Source of the DNA: a virus
Strand: one strand, 5' to 3'
Virus record (IMG/VR): IMGVR_UViG_3300048597_000273
Location: 1 to 42,199 of that record
DNA: 42,199 bases
Made by a program: the position numbers and the translations under genes. The notes beneath the pieces were generated by a model. The model was not told where the DNA came from. It searched no databases and worked only from the letters and a program-made list of their open reading frames with translations. Position 1 is the first letter of the stretch, and every line of letters begins with the position of its first letter. Positions 21,935 to 29,325 of this stretch are shown piece after piece.

Positions 21935-22939
21935 ATGACGAACCGCCCCGTCCCTTCACTGGCTCTTCTTTCCGGCCGCTTGCCTGAACCGTCTGCCACC
22001 GCAGCCGGTCTCATGTTCGAGGTCGCCATGGCGTCGGCTGGCGCGGGCGAGCCGATGCCGCCGGAATGGATCCAGCTGACACCGCGAGGCCGCGTTACCG
22101 CACGCGACGGCCGGCCCTTCGACTTCAATCCGGAGGTCCTGGTCGAGCGCTTCAAGGCGCAGGGCCTCAAGCTGCCGATCGACTTCGAGCACGAGAGCGA
22201 CTTCACGGCCCTGCTGGGCGCGAGGCCTGCCCGCGCGTGGATCGTCGACATGGCCGCGCGGCCTGATGGCACCTTCGCCCAGGTCGAATGGAACGCCGAT
22301 GCCATCGCGGCGCTCCGGGCCAAGAGCTACCGCTACATCTCGCCCACCATCTGGCTCGACGCTGATGGTGTGACGGGCCGGATGATGAAGGGCGCTGCCC
22401 TCGTCACCGCGCCGGCTCTGGCCATGCCGGCCATTGCATCCGTGACTGCTCACCCAAAGGGACCCACCATGCTGAAAGACCTTCTCGCCCTGCTGGGCCT
22501 GACCGAAGCCGCCACTCTGGACGAGGCGAAGGCTGCCGTGGCGCGCCTGTCGGCGGTTGATGTCACCAGGTTCGCACCCCTCGCGCAGCTGTCCGCCGCC
22601 CAGACCGAGGTCGCCACCTTGCGGGCCGCGCTCGCTGCCCGCGAAGAGGCTGACGCGATCAAGGCCGGCGAGACGCTGGTCGATGACGCCATCACCGCTG
22701 GCAAGATCGCCCCTGCCGCCCGTGAGCAGTATCTCGCGCTGGCCTCGGTCAGGTTCGCCGAGACCAAGGCTGCCATCGACGCGATGCCGGTGGTGCTGTC
22801 GGCCGGCTCTGACGGCAAGCTCGACAAGGTGGACCCTGCCAAGGGCGCGACCGGCAAGGTCAGCGACACGGAGAAGGCCATCATCGCCCGCCTCGGGATT
22901 TCCGAGGCCGACTTCCTCAAGCATCGCGACGCGGCCTGA
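21935..22939 (+). CDS. Capsid maturation protease with fused scaffold (Mu gpI-like)
   Basis: This 334-aa protein has an N-terminal phage protease domain (about residues 15-170) with WIQLTPRGRVTARDGRPF, LPIDFEHESDFTA (probable catalytic His) and YISPTIWLDADGVTGRM. The C-terminal half is helical and alanine-rich, as in scaffolds. In Mu, gpI is the protease and the overlapping gpZ is the scaffold. Protease cleaves the scaffold during prohead maturation. It is the first gene after late operator 2. Confidence 0.9.
   Translation: MTNRPVPSLALLSGRLPEPSATAAGLMFEVAMASAGAGEPMPPEWIQLTPRGRVTARDGRPFDFNPEVLVERFKAQGLKLPIDFEHESDFTALLGARPARAWIVDMAARPDGTFAQVEWNADAIAALRAKSYRYISPTIWLDADGVTGRMMKGAALVTAPALAMPAIASVTAHPKGPTMLKDLLALLGLTEAATLDEAKAAVARLSAVDVTRFAPLAQLSAAQTEVATLRAALAAREEADAIKAGETLVDDAITAGKIAPAAREQYLALASVRFAETKAAIDAMPVVLSAGSDGKLDKVDPAKGATGKVSDTEKAIIARLGISEADFLKHRDAA
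22469..22939 (+). CDS. Nested scaffold protein (Mu gpZ-like)
   Basis: An in-frame ATG at 22469 (codon 179 of the protease gene) has AAAGGGA about 9 nt upstream. It would give a 156-aa protein starting MLKDLLALLGLTEAATLDEAK. The product is the helical scaffold part, matching the Mu I/Z arrangement in which Z starts inside I. The internal start is inferred from the ribosome site and the family's known layout. Confidence 0.68.
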   Translation: MLKDLLALLGLTEAATLDEAKAAVARLSAVDVTRFAPLAQLSAAQTEVATLRAALAAREEADAIKAGETLVDDAITAGKIAPAAREQYLALASVRFAETKAAIDAMPVVLSAGSDGKLDKVDPAKGATGKVSDTEKAIIARLGISEADFLKHRDAA

Positions 22940-22972
22940 TCCCGCGCCGGCAACGTCAACCAGGAGACTGTC

Positions 22973-23377
22973 ATGCCCCTTTCCCGCGATCGCGACACCG
23001 TCATGCGAGCCCGAGACCTGCTCGTCGTGCCGGCTGCCGCCAACACGATGATTTATGCCGGTGCCCTTGTCGCCGCGTCTGCTGCCGGGCTGGCCCAGCC
23101 CGGAGCGGTGGCGACCACGCTGACGGCCCTCGGCCGGGCGGAAGAGCCCTGCGACAACCTCGGCGGGGCCGCAAGCGCCAAGTCCGTCACCATCCGCCGT
23201 GGTGTCTTCCTTTTCAAGAACCTGGGCGCGGATCCGGTCGTGCAGGCCGACATGGGCAAGGACTGCTTCATCGTCGACGACGAGACCGTGGCCAAGACGA
23301 ACGGCGGCAACACCCGCTCGCGTGCCGGCAAGGTGCTCGGCCTCGAAGCCGCCGGCGTCTGGGTCGAGATCGCCTGA
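22973..23377 (+). CDS. Capsid cement (DUF2190-like) protein
   Basis: This 134-aa protein is mostly beta: LLVVPAAANTMIYAGALVAASAAGLAQPG..., then VTIRRGVFLFKN, then GKDCFIVDDETVAKTNGGNTRSRAGKVLG. This is the pattern of decoration/cement proteins encoded just before the major capsid gene in Mu-like phages. CAGGAGAC precedes the ATG. It would stabilise the expanded capsid. Confidence 0.78.
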   Translation: MPLSRDRDTVMRARDLLVVPAAANTMIYAGALVAASAAGLAQPGAVATTLTALGRAEEPCDNLGGAASAKSVTIRRGVFLFKNLGADPVVQADMGKDCFIVDDETVAKTNGGNTRSRAGKVLGLEAAGVWVEIA

Positions 23378-23417
23378 TCTCCACCTTCCTCCTCAACCAT
23401 CCCACGCGAGAGCTGAC

Positions 23418-24311
23418 ATGATCATCAACACCGCCAATCTCCGGACGCTGACAACCGGCTACCGGGCAGCGTTCCAGGCCGGCCTCTCTGGCGTGGCCCC
23501 GATGTGGAACCGCTTCGCCACCGAAGTGCCGTCCACAACCTCCGAGGAGCTCTATCCCTGGCTCGACCAGATCCCGGGTATGAGGAAGTGGATCGGCGAG
23601 CGCCAGATCAAGAACGTGCGCGCGAACTCCTACCGGCTTGTCAACGAGCCCTGGGAGGCCACGATTGCCGTGCAACGCGACACGATCGAGGACGACCGGT
23701 TCGGCATCTACACGCCCCTGATGCGGATGCTCGGTGATGCAGCAGCACGGCAGCCCGACGAGCTGATCTTCGGCACGATCGGCAAAGGCTTCACCACGCC
23801 CTGCTTTGACAGCCAGTTCTTCTTCGACACCGACCACCCTGTGCTCGATGCCACCGGCGCGGAGGTCTCGGTCTCCAACATGCAGGCCGGTGCCGGTGCG
23901 CCCTGGTACCTGCTGGACGTGACCAAGCAGCTCAAGCCGTTTCTGTTCCAGAACCGCAAGAACCCCACCTTCGTCGCCAAGGACAACCCCGAGGACACGA
24001 ACGTGTTCTCGCGCAAGGAGTTCCTATACGGCGCGGACAGCCGCAACACGGCGGGCTTCGGCTTCTGGCAGACCGCGTTCGGCTCGAAGGCCGCGCTGGA
24101 TGCCGCCAACTTCAACGCTGCCTACACGGCCATGACGCTGTTCAAGAAGGACTATGGCGAGCCCCTCGCGATCACGCCGAACGTGCTGCTGGTTGGCCCG
24201 ACCAACCGGGCGGCAGGCGAGGCCATCGTCAAGAAGGCCAACCTGGCGGGCGGCGAAAGCAACCTCGACTTCAACCGCGTCGAACTCGTCGTCGCGCCCT
24301 GGCTTGGCTGA
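23418..24311 (+). CDS. Major capsid protein (Mu gpT-like)
   Basis: This 297-aa protein has the Mu T family pattern: TANLRTLTTGYRAAFQAGLSG, YPWLDQIPGMRKWIGERQIKNV, WEATIAVQRDTIEDDRFGIYTPLMR, and ending GPTNRAAGEAIVKKAN...VVAPWL. It forms the HK97-fold shell. A hairpin follows the gene at 24326-24350. Confidence 0.92.
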   Translation: MIINTANLRTLTTGYRAAFQAGLSGVAPMWNRFATEVPSTTSEELYPWLDQIPGMRKWIGERQIKNVRANSYRLVNEPWEATIAVQRDTIEDDRFGIYTPLMRMLGDAAARQPDELIFGTIGKGFTTPCFDSQFFFDTDHPVLDATGAEVSVSNMQAGAGAPWYLLDVTKQLKPFLFQNRKNPTFVAKDNPEDTNVFSRKEFLYGADSRNTAGFGFWQTAFGSKAALDAANFNAAYTAMTLFKKDYGEPLAITPNVLLVGPTNRAAGEAIVKKANLAGGESNLDFNRVELVVAPWLG

Positions 24312-24325
24312 GGCGGGCTGATGGA

Positions 24326-24350
24326 GAGCCCAGGCAAACCGCCTGGGTTC
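24326..24350. terminator. Hairpin after the major capsid gene
   Basis: GAGCCCAGGC and GCCTGGGTTC pair as a roughly 10-bp stem (one G-U pair) around the loop AAACC. No U-run follows, so it may act as a partial terminator, or as mRNA stabiliser and attenuator, making the capsid gene more abundant than the genes after it. Confidence 0.55.
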
Positions 24351-24378
24351 TGATCAGCCCACCAGCGAGGAGGCCATC

Positions 24379-24654
24379 ATGGCCAGAAAAGACCCTGCAT
24401 CTCCGGACAAGCAGGCGACGGACGTCGCCGCGACCACGCCGCCTGAAGGTCCGGCCGACATGCCTTCCCGGCGCGGGCGATACGTCGAGGCCATCTCGAT
24501 CACCTGCGCCGTTCCGGGTGGCCGACGCCGCGCGGGATACCGTTTCGGGACGGAGCCTGTCGTGATCGCGGTCGCCGATCTGACCGACGAGCAGATCGCA
24601 CAACTGCGCCAGGACGGCGACCTTCGGATCGAGCCGGCCGAGCCGGCCGCCTGA
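24379..24654 (+). CDS. FluMu N-terminal-domain-like protein (Mu gp35 position)
   Basis: The 91-aa product has a disordered Pro/Thr-rich N-terminus and then a compact domain, ISITCAVPGGRRRAGYRFGTEP...LTDEQIAQLRQDGDLRIEP. The pattern matches the small FluMu_N-type proteins found after the major capsid gene. The function in head-tail joining is unclear. Confidence 0.68.
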   Translation: MARKDPASPDKQATDVAATTPPEGPADMPSRRGRYVEAISITCAVPGGRRRAGYRFGTEPVVIAVADLTDEQIAQLRQDGDLRIEPAEPAA

Positions 24655-24675
24655 CCTCACAGCAGGATCACAGCC

Positions 24676-25116
24676 ATGTTCGCGACCAGGGCCGACATCG
24701 AGGCGATCTACGGCGCGCGGCACCTTGAGACGCTGGTGCCGGTCGACGTGGATTTCGATGTGGCGGTGAACCGCGCCCTGGCAGCAGCCCAGAGCGTGAT
24801 CGAGAGCTACATCCGGAAGCGGTATGCCGTGCCGGTCACCGCCTCTCCGGTCCCAGCCTCGCTGATGAATGCGGCGATCGACATCGCCTGCTGGAAGCTC
24901 GCGCCGTCTTCAGATCGGAACTCGGCCGAGATCACGCTGCGCGCCAAGGCCCACATCGACTGGCTCAAGGACGTGGCGGGCGGCAAGGCTGACATTGATG
25001 AACTCGAACCGGCCTCGATGGCCGGAGCGGCAGGACAGACCGGCGCGGCCAGCGAAGGCGGCGCTGTGTTCGTGTCCGATGCGCGCCGCTTCGAACGCGG
25101 CGGGAGGCTGCTGTGA
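24676..25116 (+). CDS. Gp36-like head-tail connector (DUF1320)
   Basis: This 146-aa protein has the DUF1320 pattern: ATRADIEAIYGARHLETL, then AQSVIESYIRKRYAVPV, then SLMNAAIDIACWKL. These proteins sit on the portal as head-tail adaptors. It overlaps the next gene by GTGA. Confidence 0.83.
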   Translation: MFATRADIEAIYGARHLETLVPVDVDFDVAVNRALAAAQSVIESYIRKRYAVPVTASPVPASLMNAAIDIACWKLAPSSDRNSAEITLRAKAHIDWLKDVAGGKADIDELEPASMAGAAGQTGAASEGGAVFVSDARRFERGGRLL

Positions 25117-25592
25117 GCGCGCTGGTCGTGACGATCCAGGGCAAGGACCTTGCGGTGGTCGACCGGGTGATGGCGCGGCTGTCACCGTTCGACGGGATGA
25201 CCCTGATGGAAGGGCTTGCGCGCCTGATGCAGCAGCAGACCCGACGCCGCATCGAAGAAGAGAAGACTGCGCCGGACGGTGCGCCGTGGAAGGCAAACCG
25301 GGCAGGCACCTCGACACTTTACAAGAGCGGTGCGCTGTCGGCTTCCATCGATTACAGCGCCAGCGCAAGCCGGATCGAGCTCGGCTCGGGTCTTGTCTAC
25401 GCGCGCATCCATCAGGAGGGCGGCGTCATCAGGCCGAAGTCCGGCAAGGCGCTGGTGTTCCAGGCCGGCAACCAGATGGTCTTCGCCCGCCAGGTCACCA
25501 TCCCGGCCCGGCCGTTCATTGGTGTCTCGAAGGCCAACGGCACCGAGATCCTGATGGCAACCGTCGATTTCATCCGGAGGAAGCTCGGATGA
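25113..25592 (+). CDS. Phage virion morphogenesis protein (Mu gpG-like tail completion)
   Basis: The 159-aa product matches the PF05069 pattern: DGMTLMEGLARLMQQQTRRRIEEEKTAPDGAPWKAN, then STLYKSGALSASIDY, YARIHQEGGVI and TIPARPFIGVS. It acts in head completion or tail attachment. GTG 25113 overlaps the previous stop. In Mu, G lies directly after F; here it follows gp36, a changed order. Confidence 0.85.
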   Translation: MSALVVTIQGKDLAVVDRVMARLSPFDGMTLMEGLARLMQQQTRRRIEEEKTAPDGAPWKANRAGTSTLYKSGALSASIDYSASASRIELGSGLVYARIHQEGGVIRPKSGKALVFQAGNQMVFARQVTIPARPFIGVSKANGTEILMATVDFIRRKLG

Positions 25593-26143
25593 CATCGCGC
25601 ATCGAAGCCTGGTTGAACGCCCTTCGAGCCGCCATCGAAGGCACCGGTCTGTTTCAGGACGTCCGCGTCCACCTCGATCCCTATGACATCGAGGAGGTCC
25701 TGAAGGAGAGCTTCAAGCCCCCGGCGGCGAGGGTTGTCTTCGGCCTCGGCCAGCCGGAGCCCGAAGCATCGGGTGGCCTTGGCCTGCGCATGGTGGCGGC
25801 CATCGTCATCATCACCGGCCGGGAGGGAAGGCCGGACCCTGCCCTTGCCAGCGCCGATGCCCGCGCGCTCGAGCTGAGCCAGGTCGTGGCCCAGCATGTG
25901 GCCGATGCCCCTTACCTCGGGCAGGCCCGCTCGGCGGCCGTGCAGGTCACGGGCCTGAAGGTGGCGCTCAGCGAGAAGACCAGCAAGCAGGGACTGGCCA
26001 TCACCGTCATCGAGATCGAGGGCCGGCTGCACGAATGGGTCTCGGTCCGGGATCCGGTCGCCGAGATGTTCAGCGGAGCCCGGCCGGCCACGGACCCTGC
26101 CCTTGTGATCAACGGCGAACCGGAACCGCAGGAGCCCACATGA
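25589..26143 (+). CDS. Gp37-like tail terminator/connector candidate
   Basis: In this 184-aa protein, a small alpha/beta domain (IEAWLNALRAAIEGTGLFQDVRVHLDP) fits the Mu gp37/DUF1834 family in the tail-terminator position. The end is a disordered acidic tail (INGEPEPQEPT). ATGA coupling on the left, and on the right its stop overlaps the V-like ATG. Confidence 0.65.
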   Translation: MTSRIEAWLNALRAAIEGTGLFQDVRVHLDPYDIEEVLKESFKPPAARVVFGLGQPEPEASGGLGLRMVAAIVIITGREGRPDPALASADARALELSQVVAQHVADAPYLGQARSAAVQVTGLKVALSEKTSKQGLAITVIEIEGRLHEWVSVRDPVAEMFSGARPATDPALVINGEPEPQEPT

Positions 26144-26709
26144 GCGCGACCGCGATCGAGGAGCTGACGGACCTGGTCCTCAAACTGACGAAGGATGTTT
26201 CGGACCTGCGCCGCCGGCGCAACCAGACACTGATGACCGGCACGGTCGAAAGCCTGAAGGGTTCACGCGCCCAGGTTCGCCTTGCCGATGACGGCGACGA
26301 CGGGCCGGTGCTGACACCCCAGCTGCGGCAGGCGGCTCATACGGGGAACCGTGGTGGCGGTGTCAGCCGGTTCAGCCGTCTCGGTGTCGGTGAAAGCGTT
26401 CTTGTGGTCTCGCCCAACGGAGAGGTCGGCGAGATGTCGGCCGTGATCCCATGGGTGGACACCGAGGATGATCCGGCGGCCGGCACCGCCGAAGAGGATG
26501 GCGATGTCATCCAGCGCGGCAATGCCCGGATCTCGGTCAAGGACGGATCGATCCGGCTGTCTGTCGGCGACGCGTCGCTCGAACTGACAGAGGCGATGAT
26601 CAGGATGCTTGTCGAACGCGTCGAGAACAACGGCCGCAACATCGGCCACTCCCACACCCACCCGGGCATCATGCCCGGCGCGGCCAACACCCAGACCCCC
26701 AACAGCTGA
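26140..26709 (+). CDS. V: Baseplate assembly protein V (spike)
   Basis: This 189-aa protein has a short helical start, an OB-fold region (MTGTVESLKGSRAQVRLAD...VLTPQLRQAA, SVLVVSPNGEVGEMSAVIPW), a beta-helix (GNARISVKDGSIRLSVGDASLELTE) and the HSHTHPGIMPGAANT metal-binding-type tip. It is the P2 V-type membrane-piercing spike. First gene of the P2-like baseplate set; GCAGGAG precedes it. Confidence 0.88.
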   Translation: MSATAIEELTDLVLKLTKDVSDLRRRRNQTLMTGTVESLKGSRAQVRLADDGDDGPVLTPQLRQAAHTGNRGGGVSRFSRLGVGESVLVVSPNGEVGEMSAVIPWVDTEDDPAAGTAEEDGDVIQRGNARISVKDGSIRLSVGDASLELTEAMIRMLVERVENNGRNIGHSHTHPGIMPGAANTQTPNS

Positions 26710-26719
26710 GAGAAGAACC

Positions 26720-26953
26720 ATGAAGACCAAGGCCTACAAGACCACGCCTCTCGCCGGCTACTTCGTGGCGGGCCAGCGCGTGCCGCTTCGCGCCAACACC
26801 GAGACCGGCCAGCCCGAGCCCGTCGTGGGTTCGGTCCTGCACCTGACCGAGGACCAGGCCCGCTACGAGTTGCTGTCGGGCAGCATCGAGCCGGCCGACG
26901 ACGCCAGCACGGCCGATGAACCGTCAACACCTGCTCGGCGCAGGGCAAACTGA
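26720..26953 (+). CDS. Hypothetical small protein between V and W
   Basis: This 77-aa protein has a small beta domain (TTPLAGYFVAGQRVPLRA...VLHLTEDQARYELLSGSI) and an acidic/Arg tail. The LTEDQARYELLSG motif recalls the FluMu-like small proteins, so it may be a minor virion component. Unassigned. Confidence 0.55.
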   Translation: MKTKAYKTTPLAGYFVAGQRVPLRANTETGQPEPVVGSVLHLTEDQARYELLSGSIEPADDASTADEPSTPARRRAN

Positions 26954-27342
26954 TGCGCACCGGCCTCGACGCGAGCACAGGACAGGTGCTGACCGGCTGG
27001 GACCATTGTGTCCAGTCGATCGGCATCATCCTGACGACACGCGTCGGCAGCCGTGTCATGCGCCGCAGCTTCGGCTCCGGGCTCCGCGACCTTCAGGACC
27101 GCAACCCGGATCCGCGCACGATGATCGAGATCTTCGGTGCCATCGCGCAGGCCCTCCGGACACATGAACCCGGCTTCAGGCTTCGCCGCATCACACCACT
27201 CAAGGTCGGGGACGATGGCGTTGCCGAGTTTGATCTCAGCGGCACGTTCTATCCGTACGGGCATCTCGGCGACTACAGCACGAGCGAGGAACGCAACGTG
27301 AGGTTCGGAGAACGAGCCGGGTTCCGGGAGGTCGCCGCATGA
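26953..27342 (+). CDS. W: Baseplate wedge protein W (gp25-like)
   Basis: The 129-aa product has the gp25-like pattern: SIGIILTTRVGSRVMRRSFGSGL, then IAQALRTHEPGFRLRRITPLKV. It is a component of the contractile-tail baseplate that nucleates sheath assembly. Coupled by shared bases on both sides. Confidence 0.9.
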   Translation: MRTGLDASTGQVLTGWDHCVQSIGIILTTRVGSRVMRRSFGSGLRDLQDRNPDPRTMIEIFGAIAQALRTHEPGFRLRRITPLKVGDDGVAEFDLSGTFYPYGHLGDYSTSEERNVRFGERAGFREVAA

Positions 27343-28205
27343 CCGGGTTCTCGCTGGCTGACCTTGCCGCGCTGGCCACGCCGCAGATCATCGAACCTCT
27401 GGTGTTCGAGGATATCCTCGCGGCCCGCAAGGCAGCGCTGGTCGATCGAGCCGGGGCGTTCGGCCTCAGCTACGATGTGGCAGGGCTCGAAACCGACCCT
27501 GCCATCATCCTGCTGCAGGAGAGCGCCGCCCGGGAGCAGCTGCTCAGGGCGCGCGGCAATGACATCGCGCGAGCCGCCTATCTGTATTATGCGCGCGGTT
27601 CCGAGGTCGATCATCTGGGCGCGTTTTATGACACGCTCCGGATGCCCGGCGAAGACGACACGCGCTACAAGGTCCGGATCATCCTCGGCATTCAGGGGCG
27701 TTCGACCGGCGGCACCGCGCCGCGTTACCGGTATGTGGCGATGGGCGCCTCGCTCCGGGTCGCCGATGCGTTCGTCTACCCCGACGCGCTGGGACCGAAC
27801 GTCAACATTGCGGTCTTCGCCAGCGACAACAACGGGGTCGCAGATCCAGCGTTGCTGGCCGAGGTCCGTGCGGCCGTCACGGCGGACACGGTCCGGATGG
27901 TCAATGACCGACTGGTCGTGAGATCGGCGGTTGTCACGGTCGTGTCTGTTACCGCCGATGTCTGGCTGCTGCCCAACACGGATGAGGCCGTGGTGGCGAC
28001 CCTTGCCGCCGGGCTGCCGGCCAGGTGGGCCGCCCAGGGCGGTCTTGGCCGCGATCTGACGGCCAGCTGGCTGACCGCGCGCCTGATGGTGGACGGTGTC
28101 CAGCGGGTGAGCATCACGGCCCCGGCAGCGGACACCGTGATGCAGCCGTTCGAGGCGGTCCGCATCGGAGCTGTGAACCTGACCTTGCGCGGGCGGGCCT
28201 TCTGA
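27339..28205 (+). CDS. J: Baseplate wedge protein J
   Basis: This 288-aa protein has the baseplate J pattern: PLVFEDILAARKAALVDRA, LLQESAAREQLLRARGNDIARAAYLYYARGSEVDHLGAFYD, and the YVAMGASLRVADAFVY domain. Together with W and I it forms the wedge. ATGA coupling upstream, TGATG downstream. Confidence 0.92.
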   Translation: MTGFSLADLAALATPQIIEPLVFEDILAARKAALVDRAGAFGLSYDVAGLETDPAIILLQESAAREQLLRARGNDIARAAYLYYARGSEVDHLGAFYDTLRMPGEDDTRYKVRIILGIQGRSTGGTAPRYRYVAMGASLRVADAFVYPDALGPNVNIAVFASDNNGVADPALLAEVRAAVTADTVRMVNDRLVVRSAVVTVVSVTADVWLLPNTDEAVVATLAAGLPARWAAQGGLGRDLTASWLTARLMVDGVQRVSITAPAADTVMQPFEAVRIGAVNLTLRGRAF

Positions 28206-29323
28206 TGGATGCCGCAGCTACACTCCTGCCGTCGAACGCTCCCGGCTGGATGCGGCTGCAATCCGGCGTCAACGATCCGCTGAAGCCGCTCGCGCCAGCC
28301 TTCGAACAGGTGCGTCTGGCCGGCACGATCAGGCCACCACAATTCATCCCGTGGGTGATCTGGCAGTATGGGCTGGGCGAGCTCACCCCTTATGTGCCGA
28401 CCCTCAACCAGCTGATCGACGAGGGCGTGCGCTGGCAGCGCGTGCGTGGCACGCCGGCAGCGATCTATCAGGGGCTGAACTGGATCGGTTATGGCGGCGC
28501 GATCGAGGAGGCTGCCCCGCGCCGTCGGCGCTGGCACCGGTTCCAGGTCCGGCTCAACCGGGTGCGGGATGCGGACACACCGGATCTTGCCCGGATCGAT
28601 GGCATCGTTGGCCTGTCGCCGCCTGCGCGCAGCCGGTTCGCGCGCGGCTTCCACGGCCATGATGTCCGGGCGGCCGAGACCGCGTTTTCGCGCACCGGTG
28701 CTGCCCTGCTCGGGTCGGACAGCGGCGTCCGCCTGCCGGCCGTCGCCGCGCGCTGGTCGTTCGGCCGCACCCATGAGCGCACCCATGACGTGAGCGAGGC
28801 CGAGCTGACCGCCCTTGATGCCTGGATCGAACCGGTCCCGGCCGGAGACCGCTGGGTTGAGGCAGACTATCCGTGGATCGAGGCCACGATCGCGTGGAAC
28901 GTGCCGGGCGTCACGGCACGGCGCAACGCGATTGCCGAGGCCCTGATCGAGCTGGGCACGCCTTTCATCCGGTTCCGCAACGCCATGGGCGGCATCATCG
29001 GCCACGCCCGGGCTGTCGCCCACAAGGTCCTGAGCGCTGCGGACGGACCCTACCGGATCGGAGCGGCGCGCTTTGCGGTCACACCGCTCGCCACCGAGGC
29101 CTTGCTGGTGGCGGCCCGCACCGGCTTCGGCGACGGCGCAGGCCAAACGGCTGCCAGCATGGCCATCGTGCTGGGCGCGGAGCACAGCCCCGGCATCAAG
29201 CCAGGCGCGCGCTGGATCGGACCGGCCGGGCTCACCGGCGGGGTCGAGATTGCCACGACCGCAGCTGCCATCCCGTTCGGCCAGACCGTCCGGGAGCGAC
29301 CCATTTTCCTGTTGAGGTTCTGA
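28205..29323 (+). CDS. I: Tail protein I, extended form
   Basis: In this 372-aa protein the N-terminus (LLPSNAPGWMRLQSGVNDPLKPL...PWVIWQYGLGELTPYVP then LIDEGVRWQRVRGTPAAIYQGLNWIGYGG) is P2 I-like. The protein is about twice the length of P2 gpI. The additional C-terminal half (from about residue 150) includes SFGRTHERTHDVSEAELTALDAW and IRFRNAMGGIIGHARAVAHKVL, for which I know no function. It may link the wedge to fibres. Confidence 0.78.
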   Translation: MDAAATLLPSNAPGWMRLQSGVNDPLKPLAPAFEQVRLAGTIRPPQFIPWVIWQYGLGELTPYVPTLNQLIDEGVRWQRVRGTPAAIYQGLNWIGYGGAIEEAAPRRRRWHRFQVRLNRVRDADTPDLARIDGIVGLSPPARSRFARGFHGHDVRAAETAFSRTGAALLGSDSGVRLPAVAARWSFGRTHERTHDVSEAELTALDAWIEPVPAGDRWVEADYPWIEATIAWNVPGVTARRNAIAEALIELGTPFIRFRNAMGGIIGHARAVAHKVLSAADGPYRIGAARFAVTPLATEALLVAARTGFGDGAGQTAASMAIVLGAEHSPGIKPGARWIGPAGLTGGVEIATTAAAIPFGQTVRERPIFLLRF

Positions 29324-29325
29324 CC

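Noticed and set aside
28873-29325. Upstream extension of the 1079-aa tail protein
   Set aside because: It runs through the end of gene I in another frame; the start at 29326 follows that gene's stop naturally.
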